The notes under the pieces are model-generated. The model was not told the origin of the DNA and searched no databases. It saw only the letters and a program-made list of their open reading frames with translations. From Nitrospirota bacterium (GTDB lineage Bacteria > Nitrospirota > Nitrospiria > Nitrospirales > Nitrospiraceae), in the NCBI GenBank assembly GCA_040757595.1, contig JBFLWP010000019.1, positions 1-64,000 on the forward strand: a stretch of DNA of 64,000 bases, read 5' to 3'. Shown here piece after piece: positions 42,301-51,705 of the stretch; the first letter of the stretch is position 1; every line of letters starts with the position of its first letter. The position numbers and the translations under genes are program-made.

Positions 42301-42437
42301 ATCGGTTCCGAAAAGTAGCGCATATCGGTTCGGTGGACGATTCGGGGAGCGGGGGTGCCGTCCCTCGTCGGGATCTACGGCTCTGGGATCGCCTGTAGGA
42401 CAAACCCTGATACCCGCGTGCGGCCGGTTTGGGTATC
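42301..42437. promoter_or_regulatory. Candidate operators in the 485-bp divergent gap
   Basis: The gap 42020-42504 holds direct repeats of ATCGGTTC at 42301-42308 and 42324-42331, and an inverted repeat GATACCC/GGGTATC at 42409-42415 and 42431-42437. Both lie ahead of the LuxR-type gene. Nothing else was recognised. Confidence 0.35.
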
Positions 42438-42504
42438 CTGCGCCGCCATGTTCCGCCGTCGTTCGATCCCAGCACGCGAGGCGCAGAGCCCCAGGAGGCG
42501 GCGA

Positions 42505-42750
42505 ATGAGCCGAGCAGCACGGTTGACGGGACGAGAGCAACAGGTGCTGCGGGAAATCGCCAGGGGCTACTCGAATCGGGAGATCGCCGCGCGTCTGAAC
42601 ATCAGCGTGCGGACGACCGAAGTGCACCGGTACCACATCATGACCAAACTCGACACCAAGAACGTGGCGCAGCTCCTCCGGGCGGCGCTCCGCCGCCGGC
42701 TCCTGACCATGGCTGATCTGCTGCCCCCGGCGCGAGGTCGGAAGCGATGA
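42505..42750 (+). CDS. Stand-alone LuxR-type HTH protein
   Basis: 81 residues from ATG 42505, preceded by AGGAGG with 6-bp spacing; an in-frame ATG at 42448 lacks a site. Only the LuxR HTH is present: LTGREQQVLREIARGYSNREIAARLNISVRTTEVHRYHIM, then a short basic tail. Without a receiver it may act as a constitutive or partner-controlled regulator. Divergent from the small winged-helix gene. Confidence 0.78.
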   Translation: MSRAARLTGREQQVLREIARGYSNREIAARLNISVRTTEVHRYHIMTKLDTKNVAQLLRAALRRRLLTMADLLPPARGRKR

Positions 42751-42860
42751 CCGCTGCACCGAGACCGCGCACCGCCGTTGATTTACGCAAGGCCGTGGTT
42801 ACTTGAGAAACCGGGAGGTGATGTCAGGCCGTAACAGGTCGGCAGCCTTGCAGTGGGGAT

Positions 42861-43076
42861 CCGCCCTCATGCCGCCAGCGTGCAGAGGGCATCGCTCCTG
42901 CGCCAGTCGCGGGATCGTGATCCGCCAGACGCGCCACCTTCTCGGTGCCAGGAGAGGCACGCCCCGCCGTGGGGGCCGGATGAAGAGGGGTGCGGGACGG
43001 CCAGCCAGTCAGGGACCTGCTGGGTCGTCGGATCGGTCCCGGCCAGTCGACAGGCCCGATGTCCACATGAGGGCGG
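42861..43076 (+). ncRNA. Structured RNA, copy A (HEARO/omegaRNA-like candidate)
   Basis: About 216 nt closed by a perfect 11-bp stem (CCGCCCTCATG at 42861-42871 with CATGAGGGCGG at 43066-43076). Copy B at 59815-60026 aligns over the length: AGGGCATCGC, GCGGGATCGT, CTCGGTGCCAG, CCCGGC-AGT and GTCCACAT blocks are shared, and one terminal pair changes from C-G here to U-A there. Internal hairpins: GTGCC/GGCAC (42945-42960) and CCAGC/GCTGG further on. No protein frame fits. The blocks recall HEARO/omegaRNA (IscB-associated) RNAs, but no IscB gene is near. It fills the 338-bp gap 42751-43088. Confidence 0.7.
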
Positions 43077-43088
43077 GTCGGTTCGTCT

Positions 43089-43793
43089 TCAGGTCCCCGC
43101 CTCCAGGGCCTTCGTGAGGGTCTGGACGATCTTGACCCGCGCGTGGAACTTGTCGTTGGCTTCGATCACCGTCCAGGGCGCCCAAGTCGTGCTGGTTTTT
43201 TCGAGCATCTCCTCGACGGCTTCCAGATACTGGCCCCACTTGGCTCGGTTCCGCCAGTCCTCCTCGGTCAGCTTGTAGGACCGGAAGGGGTCCAACTCGC
43301 GTTCCCGGAACCGGCGCAACTGTTCGTCCTGATCGATGTGCAGCCAGAACTTGACGATGACGGTCCCGAAGTTGGTGAGCTGCCATTCGAACTCGTTGAT
43401 CTCGCGATAGGCCCGCTTCCACTCCTGTTCCCGGCAGAACCCTTCCACCCGCTCGACCATCACGCGGCCGTAGTGCGACCGGTCGAAGATCATCAACTGG
43501 CCCTCCTGGGGCAGCGCACGCCAGAACCGCCAGAGGTAGTGGTGCCGGGCCTCCGCTCCGGTGGGAGCCGCGAAGGTCTGGACGTTGAATCCCCGGGGAT
43601 CGAGCGTCTCGGTGACCCGCTTGATGCTGCCGCCCTTCCCCGCCGCGTCCCACCCTTCGAAGACGACCAGGGCGGTCCGCTTCTCGCTGTAGAGCCGCAT
43701 GGACTCGGCGCGGAGCCGCACCTGCCATTTCTTGATCTCCTTCCAGTACTGCTTCTCAGGCAACGATTTGCCGAGGTCCACCTTTTCGAGCAT
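43089..43793 (-). CDS. ppk2: Polyphosphate kinase 2 family protein (copy 1)
   Basis: 234 residues. Walker A VVFEGWDAAGKGGSIKRV, FDRSHYGRVMVERVEGF (Walker B region and lid) and the helical C-terminus identify PPK2, which moves phosphate between polyphosphate and nucleotides. It overlaps the end of the second PPK2 gene by 38 bp. GGAAGGGCG precedes the ATG. Direction (NDP or NMP phosphorylation) cannot be told by eye. Its stop lies 13 bp from the RNA copy A stem. Confidence 0.9.
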   Translation of the reverse strand: MLEKVDLGKSLPEKQYWKEIKKWQVRLRAESMRLYSEKRTALVVFEGWDAAGKGGSIKRVTETLDPRGFNVQTFAAPTGAEARHHYLWRFWRALPQEGQLMIFDRSHYGRVMVERVEGFCREQEWKRAYREINEFEWQLTNFGTVIVKFWLHIDQDEQLRRFRERELDPFRSYKLTEEDWRNRAKWGQYLEAVEEMLEKTSTTWAPWTVIEANDKFHARVKIVQTLTKALEAGT

Positions 43794-44601
43794 CGCCCTT
43801 CCTCCCGGATTGGCTCCTCGACGCCGACGCCCGCGCGCGGCGAGCTTCGCGCGCTTGCTGGCTCCGGCCGATCTCCGCGCCGTGTGCCCTGCGCCAGGCC
43901 AGCGCCTCGTCCATCGCCTTGACCAGGGTCTCGAAGACCTTGACCTCGGCCCATCGCCGGTCGGTCGCCTCGACGATCGTCCAGGGCGCGTACGGGGTGT
44001 CGGTCTTGGCCAGCATCTCTTCGATCGCGGCCACGTACTTGTCATAGTCCTTGTGGTGCTGCCAGTCCCACTTGGTCACCCGCCAGCGCTCGTACTTGTC
44101 CCCTTCCAGCTTTTCCAGCCGGCGGCGCTGCTCCTTCTTCGAGATGTGCAGGAAGAACTTGACGAGCACCGTGCCATCCTCGGCCAGTTGCCGCTCGAAC
44201 TGGCTGATCTCTTCGAAGGCCCTCCGCCAGACCTTCTTGGGGACCAACTTGGCCACGCGCTCGACGAGCACGCGGCCGTACCAGGACCGGTCGAAGAGGG
44301 CGATCTCCCCGTCCTGCGGCAGCCGGACCCAGTACCGCCAGAGAAACGGCTTGGCCTCCTCCTCGCCCGTGGGCGGCCGGGCCGGATGGACCTTGAATCC
44401 GCGCGGATCGATCCGCTCCAGCAGCCGGGAGATCATCAGCCCCTTCCCGGCCGCATCCCACCCTTCGAACACGATGACGGCGGGGATCTCCGCCTCCTTG
44501 CACCGGTACTGCAACAGCCTGAGCTGCTCGCGCAGCGCGGGGATCTGCTTCTTGTACGCCTCCTTGGTCAGCGAGCGGGTCAGGTCGACGGTCTCCAGCA
44601 T
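43756..44601 (-). CDS. ppk2: Polyphosphate kinase 2 family protein (copy 2)
   Basis: 281 residues. VIVFEGWDAAGKGLMISRLL, FDRSWYGRVLVERVAKL and the trailing VEATDRRWAEVKVFETL region match PPK2. It has a basic, low-complexity C-terminal extension (EARRARASASRSQSGRKGDA) that overlaps the next PPK2 gene. Tandem PPK2 genes downstream of the acp-pdh-acs run suggest polyphosphate-linked energy supply for acetyl-CoA metabolism; that is inference. Confidence 0.9.
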   Translation of the reverse strand: MLETVDLTRSLTKEAYKKQIPALREQLRLLQYRCKEAEIPAVIVFEGWDAAGKGLMISRLLERIDPRGFKVHPARPPTGEEEAKPFLWRYWVRLPQDGEIALFDRSWYGRVLVERVAKLVPKKVWRRAFEEISQFERQLAEDGTVLVKFFLHISKKEQRRRLEKLEGDKYERWRVTKWDWQHHKDYDKYVAAIEEMLAKTDTPYAPWTIVEATDRRWAEVKVFETLVKAMDEALAWRRAHGAEIGRSQQAREARRARASASRSQSGRKGDARKGGPRQIVA

Positions 44602-44627
44602 GGGCTCTCCGGCTTGGGCTCCGGCTC

Positions 44628-44906
44628 CTACGAGGTTGGTTTCCCCTCGGCTTTGCCGGGCGAGAGGAGGTACTCGACGCAGCCGTTGAGCGTGGCGAGC
44701 TTGGGGTAGTCCGCCTCGGGAATCTCGACGCGCAGCGTCTCGTGCAGCGCGATCACGAAATTCAGGAAGTCCATCGAATCGATGTCCAACTGGTCGCGGA
44801 AGCTCACGTCGGGCTTGAGCGAGGAGAGATCGGCCTCCGGCGCGATCTCCCCCAGGACGCGTAAAACCGTGCTCTTGATCCCCTCGGCCGTCGGCTCGGG
44901 CCTCAT
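44628..44906 (-). CDS. Acyl carrier protein
   Basis: 92 residues. [21 protein letters not shown] holds the phosphopantetheine Ser (DSM). The rest follows ACP helix order ([40 protein letters not shown]). Its ATG overlaps the E2 stop (ATGA). An ACP inside a pyruvate dehydrogenase operon is unusual and may link to lipoate or octanoate supply. Confidence 0.85.
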   Translation of the reverse strand: MRPEPTAEGIKSTVLRVLGEIAPEADLSSLKPDVSFRDQLDIDSMDFLNFVIALHETLRVEIPEADYPKLATLNGCVEYLLSPGKAEGKPTS

Positions 44907-46090
44907 AGGCGCTGGGGCTCCTGCAGCAGGCGATCCACGGCCGCCAGGAAGAGGCCGCCTCGGTGGCCGTCGGTGACCCGGTGATCGGCCGAGAGGGTCG
45001 CGGTCATGACCGGCCGGGAAACCACCTGGCCTCCAGCCACCCAGGGTCGTTCCACGATCTTGCCGAACCCGACCAGCGCGGTCTGCGGCGGGTAGATGAC
45101 GCCGAACACGGTCTCGACCCCCTGCTCGCCCAGGCTCGTGACCGTGATCGTGGGATCGGCGAGCTCCGAGCTGCGGAGGGTGCCGGCGCGGGCCCGCTTC
45201 ACGAGATCGCGGAAGTTGCGCATCAGGTCGTCCAGACTCTGCTTGTCCGCGTCGTGCAGGGCCGGGGCCACCAGCCCGCCCTGCCGGAGCGAGATCGCGA
45301 CTCCCACGTGGACTGCCTGAGCCGGGACGGCCTGCCCCTCCCTCCAGAGCGCGTTCAGCTCCGGGACCTCGCGCAACGCCAAGGCCACGGCCTTGATCAG
45401 CAGGACCCCGTAGAGCAGCCGATCCGGAACCGGCCGTTTGCGGTTCTCCTCGGCCAGCCATGCCATGGCTTTGCCCAGGTCGATCGTCGTGCCGAGGTAA
45501 TAGTGGGGAATCTCCCGCTTGGAGCGGGCCATGGCGGCGGCGATGGCCTGCCTCATGCGAAGCAGCCTATCGGCCGCCGCTTCGGCGGCGGGGGCGAGGG
45601 GCAAGGGGCGAGAGGCGAGAGGTTCTTCACCCCGTGCCTCCCCTCGGGCCTCGGGCCTCGCGCCCCGTGCCCGCGCGGCAGCGACCTCGATGTCGCGCCG
45701 CGTGACCGCCCCGTCCGGCCCGGTGCCCTGAACCGCCGAGGGGTCAATGCCGAGCTCGGTCGCCAATTGCCTGGCCGAAGGAGAGATCCGCAGACGGCCC
45801 GGCTCGGCAGCCGCCTCTCCCCCTCGCGCCTCGGGCCCCGCGCCTCGGGGTCCCCCTTCTTCTCTGATGATCGCCAGCACGGTCCCGACCGGGACCTTTT
45901 CTCCCGGCTGCACGATCAGCTTTTCGATCACGCCGGTCGTGAAGACCTCGACCTCGATCACCGCCTTGTCGGTCTCCACCTCCGCGATGATCTCCCCCTT
46001 GGCCACGCGATCCCCCGGCCGCTTCCTCCAGGCCACCAGCGTGCCGGCGCTCATGTCCGCCCCGAGCGTGGGCATTACGAATTCAGCCAC
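44903..46090 (-). CDS. pdhC: Pyruvate/2-oxoacid dehydrogenase E2 (dihydrolipoyl acyltransferase)
   Basis: 395 residues: lipoyl domain ([16 protein letters not shown]) at 1-78, peripheral-subunit binding domain ([20 protein letters not shown]) at 100-140, and catalytic domain ending [18 protein letters not shown]. The linker ([14 protein letters not shown], then [11 protein letters not shown]) is encoded by DNA matching the intergenic GGCGAGAGGCAAGGGG-type repeat, a sign of repeat insertion. No E3 gene is in the window. Translationally coupled to acp. Confidence 0.92.
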   Translation of the reverse strand: MAEFVMPTLGADMSAGTLVAWRKRPGDRVAKGEIIAEVETDKAVIEVEVFTTGVIEKLIVQPGEKVPVGTVLAIIREEGGPRGAGPEARGGEAAAEPGRLRISPSARQLATELGIDPSAVQGTGPDGAVTRRDIEVAAARARGARPEARGEARGEEPLASRPLPLAPAAEAAADRLLRMRQAIAAAMARSKREIPHYYLGTTIDLGKAMAWLAEENRKRPVPDRLLYGVLLIKAVALALREVPELNALWREGQAVPAQAVHVGVAISLRQGGLVAPALHDADKQSLDDLMRNFRDLVKRARAGTLRSSELADPTITVTSLGEQGVETVFGVIYPPQTALVGFGKIVERPWVAGGQVVSRPVMTATLSADHRVTDGHRGGLFLAAVDRLLQEPQRL

Positions 46091-46101
46091 GGCCGACCCA
46101 G

Positions 46102-46132
46102 CGTGAACCGTGAGACGTAAGACGTGAGACGA
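46102..46132. repeat. Degenerate GACGTGAGAC repeat
   Basis: GTGAGACGTAAGACGTGAGACG-type units between pdhB and pdhC. The same unit occurs at 3561-3598 and as both arms at 48204-48321. Confidence 0.7.
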
Positions 46133-46153
46133 AAGCGGTCCTGTTCCCTGTCA

Positions 46154-47128
46154 TCACTTACCCAGTAAACGATGAACGGCCCTTACGATCGTCTCAACGT
46201 TCGGCAGAGCCGCGTCCTCCAGGTGCTTCGGGTAGGGAACGGGGACCTCGGCGCTGCAGACCCGCTGAACCGGGCCGTCAAGGTCGTAGAAGCCCCCTTC
46301 CATGATCTGCGCGCTGACCTCGGCGGCGAAGCTCCCCGTGCGCCACGCCTCATCCACGACCAGGGCGCGATGGGTCCTGCGGACCGATTCGAGGATCGTA
46401 GCCCGGTCCAGCGGCCGGAGCAAGCGCAGATCAACCACCTCGGCCTCGATGCCGTTCGCCGCCAACCGCTCAGCCGCCTCCATCGCCTTCCACAGGGAGC
46501 CGCCGAACGTGATGAGGGACAGGTCCCGGCCAGGCCGGCGGACGGCCGCCTTGCTGAGATCCACCGGCCCAGCCTGCTCGTCCAATCCTCCCTCCATCGG
46601 GTAGAGGTAGGCATGTTCGAAGATGAAGACCGGATCCGGCTCGCGGAGCGCCGCCAGCAGCATCCCCTTCGCATCGGTCACCGTCGCGGGCGTGAGAACC
46701 TTGATGCCCGGGATGTGGGCGTACCAGCCCTCCAGGCTGTGCGAATGCTGTGCGGCCACCTGACGGCCCCCGCCCGTGGCCATCCGGACGATCAGCGGGA
46801 CGCTGAACTGCCCGCCCGACATGTGCCGGATGGTGGCGGCGTTGTTGACGATCTGATCCAGGGCCAGCAGGCTGAAGTTGACCGTCATGACCTCCACGAT
46901 CGGCCTCATCCCCCCCAGCGCCGCCCCGATGCCCGCTCCGACGAAGGTGGACTCCGAGAGGGGCGTATCGCGGATGCGCTCCGGCCCGAACTCCTCCAGG
47001 AAGCCCTTGCTGCAGGCGTAGGTGCCGCCGTACTTCCCCACGTCCTCCCCCATGAGGAACACGCGCGGGTCGCTCCGCAAGGCCTCCCGCAGCCCGGCTC
47101 TGACGGCTTCTCGGTACGTGATCTTCAT
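46154..47128 (-). CDS. pdhB: Pyruvate dehydrogenase E1 beta subunit
   Basis: 324 residues. [52 protein letters not shown] and [18 protein letters not shown] are E1 beta signatures; the C-terminal transketolase domain includes [19 protein letters not shown]. It pairs with E1 alpha 83 bp upstream, the gap carrying a GGCGAGAGGCAAGGGG repeat. GTAC-rich leader; no strong ribosome site was identified. Confidence 0.92.
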   Translation of the reverse strand: MKITYREAVRAGLREALRSDPRVFLMGEDVGKYGGTYACSKGFLEEFGPERIRDTPLSESTFVGAGIGAALGGMRPIVEVMTVNFSLLALDQIVNNAATIRHMSGGQFSVPLIVRMATGGGRQVAAQHSHSLEGWYAHIPGIKVLTPATVTDAKGMLLAALREPDPVFIFEHAYLYPMEGGLDEQAGPVDLSKAAVRRPGRDLSLITFGGSLWKAMEAAERLAANGIEAEVVDLRLLRPLDRATILESVRRTHRALVVDEAWRTGSFAAEVSAQIMEGGFYDLDGPVQRVCSAEVPVPYPKHLEDAALPNVETIVRAVHRLLGK

Positions 47129-47211
47129 AGAAAAAGCATTGGCGAGAGGCAAGGGGCTAGTGGCGAGAGGGAAGATTCTAGTTCCGACCTCTGGCCCCGC
47201 GCCTCGTGCCC

Positions 47212-48195
47212 CTAACCTGCCGCCTGCGGCGGCGTGTAGACGTCCTTCGCCAGATCCTCGACCGGCTCCCAGGGGCCGGCTTCGGCGAAGGCCACAGCTT
47301 CGGCGATCTCCGCCGCCACCTCCGCCTCGATCTTCGCGAGATCCTCCGCCGTGAGGCATTTCCACTCCCGGAGAAGCCCGAGGAATCCCGCGATCGGGTC
47401 CCGTTCCTTCCACCGCTCGACTTCCTCTTTCGTCCGGTAGAGCTCTGCGTCGTACATCGAATGGGCCCGGAACCGATAGGTCCGGAACTCCAAAAGGTAG
47501 GGCCCTTCACCCCGCCGGACGCGGTCGGCGGCGTGGCGCGCGGCCTCTTCACAAGCCAGCACGTCCATGCCGTCCACGGCCTCACCCGGGACACCCTGGC
47601 CCTTCGCCTTGAGGACGACGTCGGTCTGGGCCTGGTGGCGGGCCAGCGCGGTGCCCATCGCGTAGAGGTTGTTCTCGCAGCAGAACAGCACCGGCAGCTT
47701 CCAGAGGGCCGCCAGGTTGAGCGACTCGTGGAACTCTCCCTCGGCCACGGCGCCGTCGCCGAAGAAACAGGCGGTCACGCGGGCCTTCGCCTGCATCTTG
47801 TCGGCCAGCGCGAGCCCGACCGCGACCGGGAGCCCGCCCCCGACGATCGCGAGCCCGCCGTAGAACCGGCGGGAGGCGTCGAAGAAGTGCATGGAGCCGC
47901 CCCGCCCGCGGGCGCACCCGGTCGCCTTGCCGTAGAGCTCCGCCATCAGGGGGCCGGCCGGCGTGCCGCGCACGAGCGCATGGCCGTGTTCGCGGTAGGT
48001 GGCGACGATCCCGTCGTCCGGCGTGAGCGCCTGCAGGGATCCCACCGCCACCGCCTCTTCGCCGATGTAGAGGTGGAGGAAGCCGCGGATCTTTCCGGCG
48101 CTGTACAGCTCCGCGGCCTTCTCCTCGAAGCGGCGGATGCGGAGCATCTCCCGCAGCAGGTGCAATGCGTGATCTCGGTCAACGGGCTCGGTCAT
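47212..48195 (-). CDS. pdhA: Pyruvate dehydrogenase E1 alpha subunit
   Basis: 327 residues. [20 protein letters not shown], and the thiamin-diphosphate motif [20 protein letters not shown], followed by [16 protein letters not shown], are diagnostic of E1 alpha. [20 protein letters not shown] carries the phosphorylation-loop-like region. Together with pdhB and pdhC it gives E1 and E2 of the complex; E3 must be elsewhere. acs lies upstream in the same direction, across a repeat hairpin. Confidence 0.93.
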   Translation of the reverse strand: MTEPVDRDHALHLLREMLRIRRFEEKAAELYSAGKIRGFLHLYIGEEAVAVGSLQALTPDDGIVATYREHGHALVRGTPAGPLMAELYGKATGCARGRGGSMHFFDASRRFYGGLAIVGGGLPVAVGLALADKMQAKARVTACFFGDGAVAEGEFHESLNLAALWKLPVLFCCENNLYAMGTALARHQAQTDVVLKAKGQGVPGEAVDGMDVLACEEAARHAADRVRRGEGPYLLEFRTYRFRAHSMYDAELYRTKEEVERWKERDPIAGFLGLLREWKCLTAEDLAKIEAEVAAEIAEAVAFAEAGPWEPVEDLAKDVYTPPQAAG

Positions 48196-48203
48196 CGTGC
48201 ACC

Positions 48204-48321
48204 CGTGAGACGTGAGAGGTGAAACGTGAGACGCAGGACGTCAGACGGGAAAGGCAAATCCGCCCCCATGAGCATCTCGTGCTGATCGCTGCTCCGACGT
48301 CTCACGCCTTACGTCTCACGT
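48204..48321. repeat. Inverted copies of the GACGTGAGAC repeat
   Basis: CGTGAGACGTGAGAGGTG on the left (48204 onward) and GACGTCTCACGCCTTACG on the right (48296 onward) are inverted, so the acs-pdhA transcript could fold a long imperfect hairpin. It may attenuate or process the message. Confidence 0.65.
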
Positions 48322-48323
48322 GT

Positions 48324-50084
48324 TTACGCTTCCAGCGTCGACGTATCTCCCTCCGGCAGCCCCAGCTCCCGGGCCTTGAGCAGCCGGCGCATGATCTTGC
48401 CGCTCCGGGTCTTGGGGAGCGAGGGGAGGAACTCGATCTCCTTCGGCGCGACCACGGCGCCGAGCCGCGCCCGCGCAAACCCGAGAATCTCCCGTTGCAG
48501 CTCGTGGCTCGGCTGATAGCCGTCCTTGAGCGACACGAAGGCTTTCACGACCTCCATCGCGACCGGGTCCGGTTTCCCGATCACCCCCGCCTCGGCCACC
48601 GCCTTGTGCTCGATCAACACGCTCTCCACCTCGAACGGCCCGATCAGGTGGCCGGAGGTCTTGATCACGTCGTCGGCCCGCCCCACGAACCAGAAGTACC
48701 CGTCCTTGTCCCGTCTGGCCAGGTCGCCGGTCAGATAGAACCCGCCGGCGAAACACTTCTTGTACCGCTCCGGCTCGTTCCAATAACCACGGAACATGGA
48801 GGGCCAGCCGGGACGCAGCGCCAGCTCGCCCTGCACGCCCGGCTCTTCGACCACTTCGATCCCGCCGTCCTCGGTCTTGCGAACGATCGCGGCCTCGATC
48901 CCCGGCAGGGGCCGTCCCATGGACCCGGGCCGGATGTCCATGGACGCATAGTTGGCGATCATGATGCCGCCCGTCTCGGTCTGCCACCAATTGTCGTGGA
49001 AGGGCAGGCCGAAGGCCTCCCGGCCCCAGAGGACCGCTTCGGGATTGAGCGGCTCCCCGACGCTGGCGAGAAAGCGGAGGGCGCGGAGGTCGTGCTTGCG
49101 GATCGGCTCGACGCCCGTCTTCATCATCATGCGGATCGCGGTCGGCGCCGTGTACCAGACCGTGACGCGCTGCTCCTGGAGGATGCGATACCACCGTTCG
49201 GCGTCGAACTCCGCCTCGTCCACGATGCTCGTGATTCCGTTCGTCAGCGGGGCGATAATGCCGTAGGAGGTGCCGGTGACCCAGCCGGGGTCGGCCGTGC
49301 ACCAGAACACATCCTCTTTGTGGAAATCCAGGGCGAGCTTGCCGGTCGCGTGGTGGGCGACCACCGCCCCGTGCACGTGCACCGCCCCCTTCGGCGTGCC
49401 GGTCGTCCCGCTGGTGAAGTGCAGGAGCGCCAGATCCTCCGGGTCGGTCGGCTCGATCACGAACCGATCGCCGACCTCCGCCATCAGCCAGTAATAGTCC
49501 TGGGTTTCCGGCACATCGGTCGGCCTGTGCTCCTCCCCGACCAGGAGCACGTGTTCGAGGTGCGGCAGCGAGGCGCGAATCCCGGCCACCTTCCGTTGAT
49601 AGAGGGCTTCGGTCGTGACGAGCACCCTCGCCTGTCCGATCGCCAGACGCGCGCGGAGCGGCTCCGGGCCGAATGCCGAGAAGAGCGGGCAGAAGACGCT
49701 CCGGTTCTTCAGCGTGCCGAGCGCGGCGATGTACAGTTCCGGGATCCGCCCGGCCAGAGCATAGACCCGGTCCCCCTTGCCCACTCCCAGTCTCTGCAGC
49801 ACGTTGGCGAACCGGTTGGTCTGCTCCTGCAGCCGCCCGTAGGTGTACTCTCGCTCTTCGCCGTTTTTCCCGAGCCAGCGGATGGCCAGATGATCGCGCC
49901 GCGACCCGGCGGCGTGGCGGTCCACCGCCTCATGGGCGATGTTGAGGCCGAGGCCGCCGGGCAGGCCGTCCAGCTCGCGCCGGGCCTTCTCCCAGGAAAA
50001 GGCCGCACGGTCCTTCCAGTAATCGGAGAGGTGGGGCACGATCGTCCAATCCCGCCGCGACTTGATGATCGGTTCTCCGGGCAC
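48324..50084 (-). CDS. acs: Acetyl-CoA synthetase / acyl-CoA synthetase
   Basis: 586 residues from GTG 50084, preceded by GGGAGAG; GTG 50123 is in frame. AMP-binding motif [53 protein letters not shown] and the acetyl-regulated Lys site [14 protein letters not shown] identify an acs-type enzyme. Probably converts acetate to acetyl-CoA beside the PDH genes. The 286-bp gap upstream (50085-50370) shows no gene. Confidence 0.88.
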   Translation of the reverse strand: MPGEPIIKSRRDWTIVPHLSDYWKDRAAFSWEKARRELDGLPGGLGLNIAHEAVDRHAAGSRRDHLAIRWLGKNGEEREYTYGRLQEQTNRFANVLQRLGVGKGDRVYALAGRIPELYIAALGTLKNRSVFCPLFSAFGPEPLRARLAIGQARVLVTTEALYQRKVAGIRASLPHLEHVLLVGEEHRPTDVPETQDYYWLMAEVGDRFVIEPTDPEDLALLHFTSGTTGTPKGAVHVHGAVVAHHATGKLALDFHKEDVFWCTADPGWVTGTSYGIIAPLTNGITSIVDEAEFDAERWYRILQEQRVTVWYTAPTAIRMMMKTGVEPIRKHDLRALRFLASVGEPLNPEAVLWGREAFGLPFHDNWWQTETGGIMIANYASMDIRPGSMGRPLPGIEAAIVRKTEDGGIEVVEEPGVQGELALRPGWPSMFRGYWNEPERYKKCFAGGFYLTGDLARRDKDGYFWFVGRADDVIKTSGHLIGPFEVESVLIEHKAVAEAGVIGKPDPVAMEVVKAFVSLKDGYQPSHELQREILGFARARLGAVVAPKEIEFLPSLPKTRSGKIMRRLLKARELGLPEGDTSTLEA

Positions 50085-50370
50085 CTTGGCTCTCCCATTC
50101 GCAGCAACGCGATGACCGCCCACGTTTCAGCCCCGTCACTGTGCAATGGCCAGACCAGGGCCGGTTTTCGGGAAAAGGGCCTGAAATCCTCTTCTTGAAG
50201 GAGGAAGTGGACTGAGGCTGTAGCAATATTCGCCAATCCGCCCTTGCGGCCGGGGGAGAATCGCGCCAAGCCCGGCGGTACGGGTGCGGAATCCGGCTCC
50301 AAGCGGGTTCGCCGGAAGGGCCGCTCCAAGCATGGTTCTTGCGACCGCTTCGAGAGGCCAAGGAGGAGCC

Positions 50371-51705
50371 ATGGCACGCACGAAGCTCCTGATCATGGGG
50401 GCGGCGGGACGCGACTTCCACAACTTCAATGTGGTCTTCCGCGACAACTCGCTGTACGAGGTCATCGCCTTCACCGCCGCGCAGATTCCCAACATCGAAG
50501 GCCGATGCTATCCTCCGGAGCTGGCCGGCCCGCTCTATCCCGACGGCATCCCGATTCTCGCCGAAGCCGATCTGGAGGCGCTGATCGCCCGGCACGGGAT
50601 CGACCAGGTCGTCTTCTCCTACAGCGACGTCTCGCATGAGGACGTGATGCACAAGGCCTCGCTGGTCCTCGCCCGCGGCGCGGACTTCCGGCTGCTGGGG
50701 CCACGGGCCACGATGCTGCCGGCCGGCAAGCCGGTCGTCTCCGTCTGCGCGGTCCGGACGGGGTGCGGGAAGAGCCCGGTGGCCCGCAAGATCGCCCGTC
50801 TCCTGCGGGCCGAAGGCCTGAAGGTCGGGGTCGTCCGCCATCCGATGCCCTACGGCGATCTCGCCAGACAGCAGGTCCAGCGGTTCGCGACCCTCGAGGA
50901 CCTGCGCCTCGCCGACTGCACGATCGAGGAAATGGAGGAGTACGAGCCGCACCTCGCGAACGGGGATGTCGTATACGCAGGCGTCGATTACCAGCTCATC
51001 CTGGGCCAGGCGGAGCGGGAGTGCGACGTCATTCTTTGGGACGGCGGCAACAACGACCTGCCCTTCTTCGCGCCCGATCTCGAAATCGTGCTCGTGGACC
51101 CGCTCCGGGCCGGCCACGAGCGTCGCTACTTCCCCGGCGAAACCAACTTCCTCCGCGCCGACGTCCTGGTCCTGACCAAGCTGGACACGGCCGAGGCCGA
51201 ACAGGTGGAAGCCGTGCGCGAGAACATCCGGGGCTGGAACCCCGGGGCGATCGTGATCCAGACCGCCATGCCGGTCTCGGTTGCGGAGCCGGAGAAGATC
51301 AAGGGCAAGCGCGTGCTCGTCGTCGAGGATGGACCCACGCTCACTCACGGGGGCATGGACTTGGGGGCCGGAGCGCTGGCGGCGCGGAAGTTCGGCGCCG
51401 GCGAGCTTGCGGACCCCCGTCCCTTTGCCGTCGGGAGCCTCAAGCAGACCTTCGCCGACTATCCCCACATCGGCCCGGCGCTCCCGGCCATGGGGTACGG
51501 GACGCAGCAGATCCACGAACTCGAAGAGACCATCCGCCGCATCCCCTGCGACCTCGTGCTGATCGGCACGCCGGTGGACCTGCGGCGCGTGATCCGGATC
51601 GAGCAGCCGACCTGCCGGGTGACGTACGAGGTCGAAGAAATCGGCCGGCCGACCCTCCGCGACGTGCTCCGGCGCACGATCACGAAGGCGAACGACCATG
51701 TCTGA
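50371..51705 (+). CDS. Cyclic 2,3-diphosphoglycerate synthetase
   Basis: 444 residues; AAGGAGGAG precedes the ATG. VCAVRTGCGKSPVARKIARLL is a P-loop; MGAAGRDFHNFNVVFRDN at the start, DGGNNDLPFFAPDLEIVLVD, GETNFLRADVLVLTKLD and GAGALAARKFGAGELADPRP are typical of cDPGS. It makes the compatible solute and phosphate store cyclic 2,3-DPG from 2,3-DPG, known from methanogens. It overlaps the carbamate kinase gene by 8 bp. Confidence 0.85.
   Translation: MARTKLLIMGAAGRDFHNFNVVFRDNSLYEVIAFTAAQIPNIEGRCYPPELAGPLYPDGIPILAEADLEALIARHGIDQVVFSYSDVSHEDVMHKASLVLARGADFRLLGPRATMLPAGKPVVSVCAVRTGCGKSPVARKIARLLRAEGLKVGVVRHPMPYGDLARQQVQRFATLEDLRLADCTIEEMEEYEPHLANGDVVYAGVDYQLILGQAERECDVILWDGGNNDLPFFAPDLEIVLVDPLRAGHERRYFPGETNFLRADVLVLTKLDTAEAEQVEAVRENIRGWNPGAIVIQTAMPVSVAEPEKIKGKRVLVVEDGPTLTHGGMDLGAGALAARKFGAGELADPRPFAVGSLKQTFADYPHIGPALPAMGYGTQQIHELEETIRRIPCDLVLIGTPVDLRRVIRIEQPTCRVTYEVEEIGRPTLRDVLRRTITKANDHV

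Noticed and set aside
42861-43076. tmRNA, RNase P or SRP RNA for the structured RNA
   Set aside because: Hallmark sequences of these RNAs are not present; two copies also argue against a housekeeping RNA.
48204-48321. CRISPR-like repeats
   Set aside because: Units are about 10 bp, degenerate and inverted, without spacers or cas genes.
48219-50198. Long open frame on + strand (about 659 codons)
   Set aside because: Antisense to acs; the - frame has clear AMP-binding motifs, the + frame none. High GC produces such shadows.
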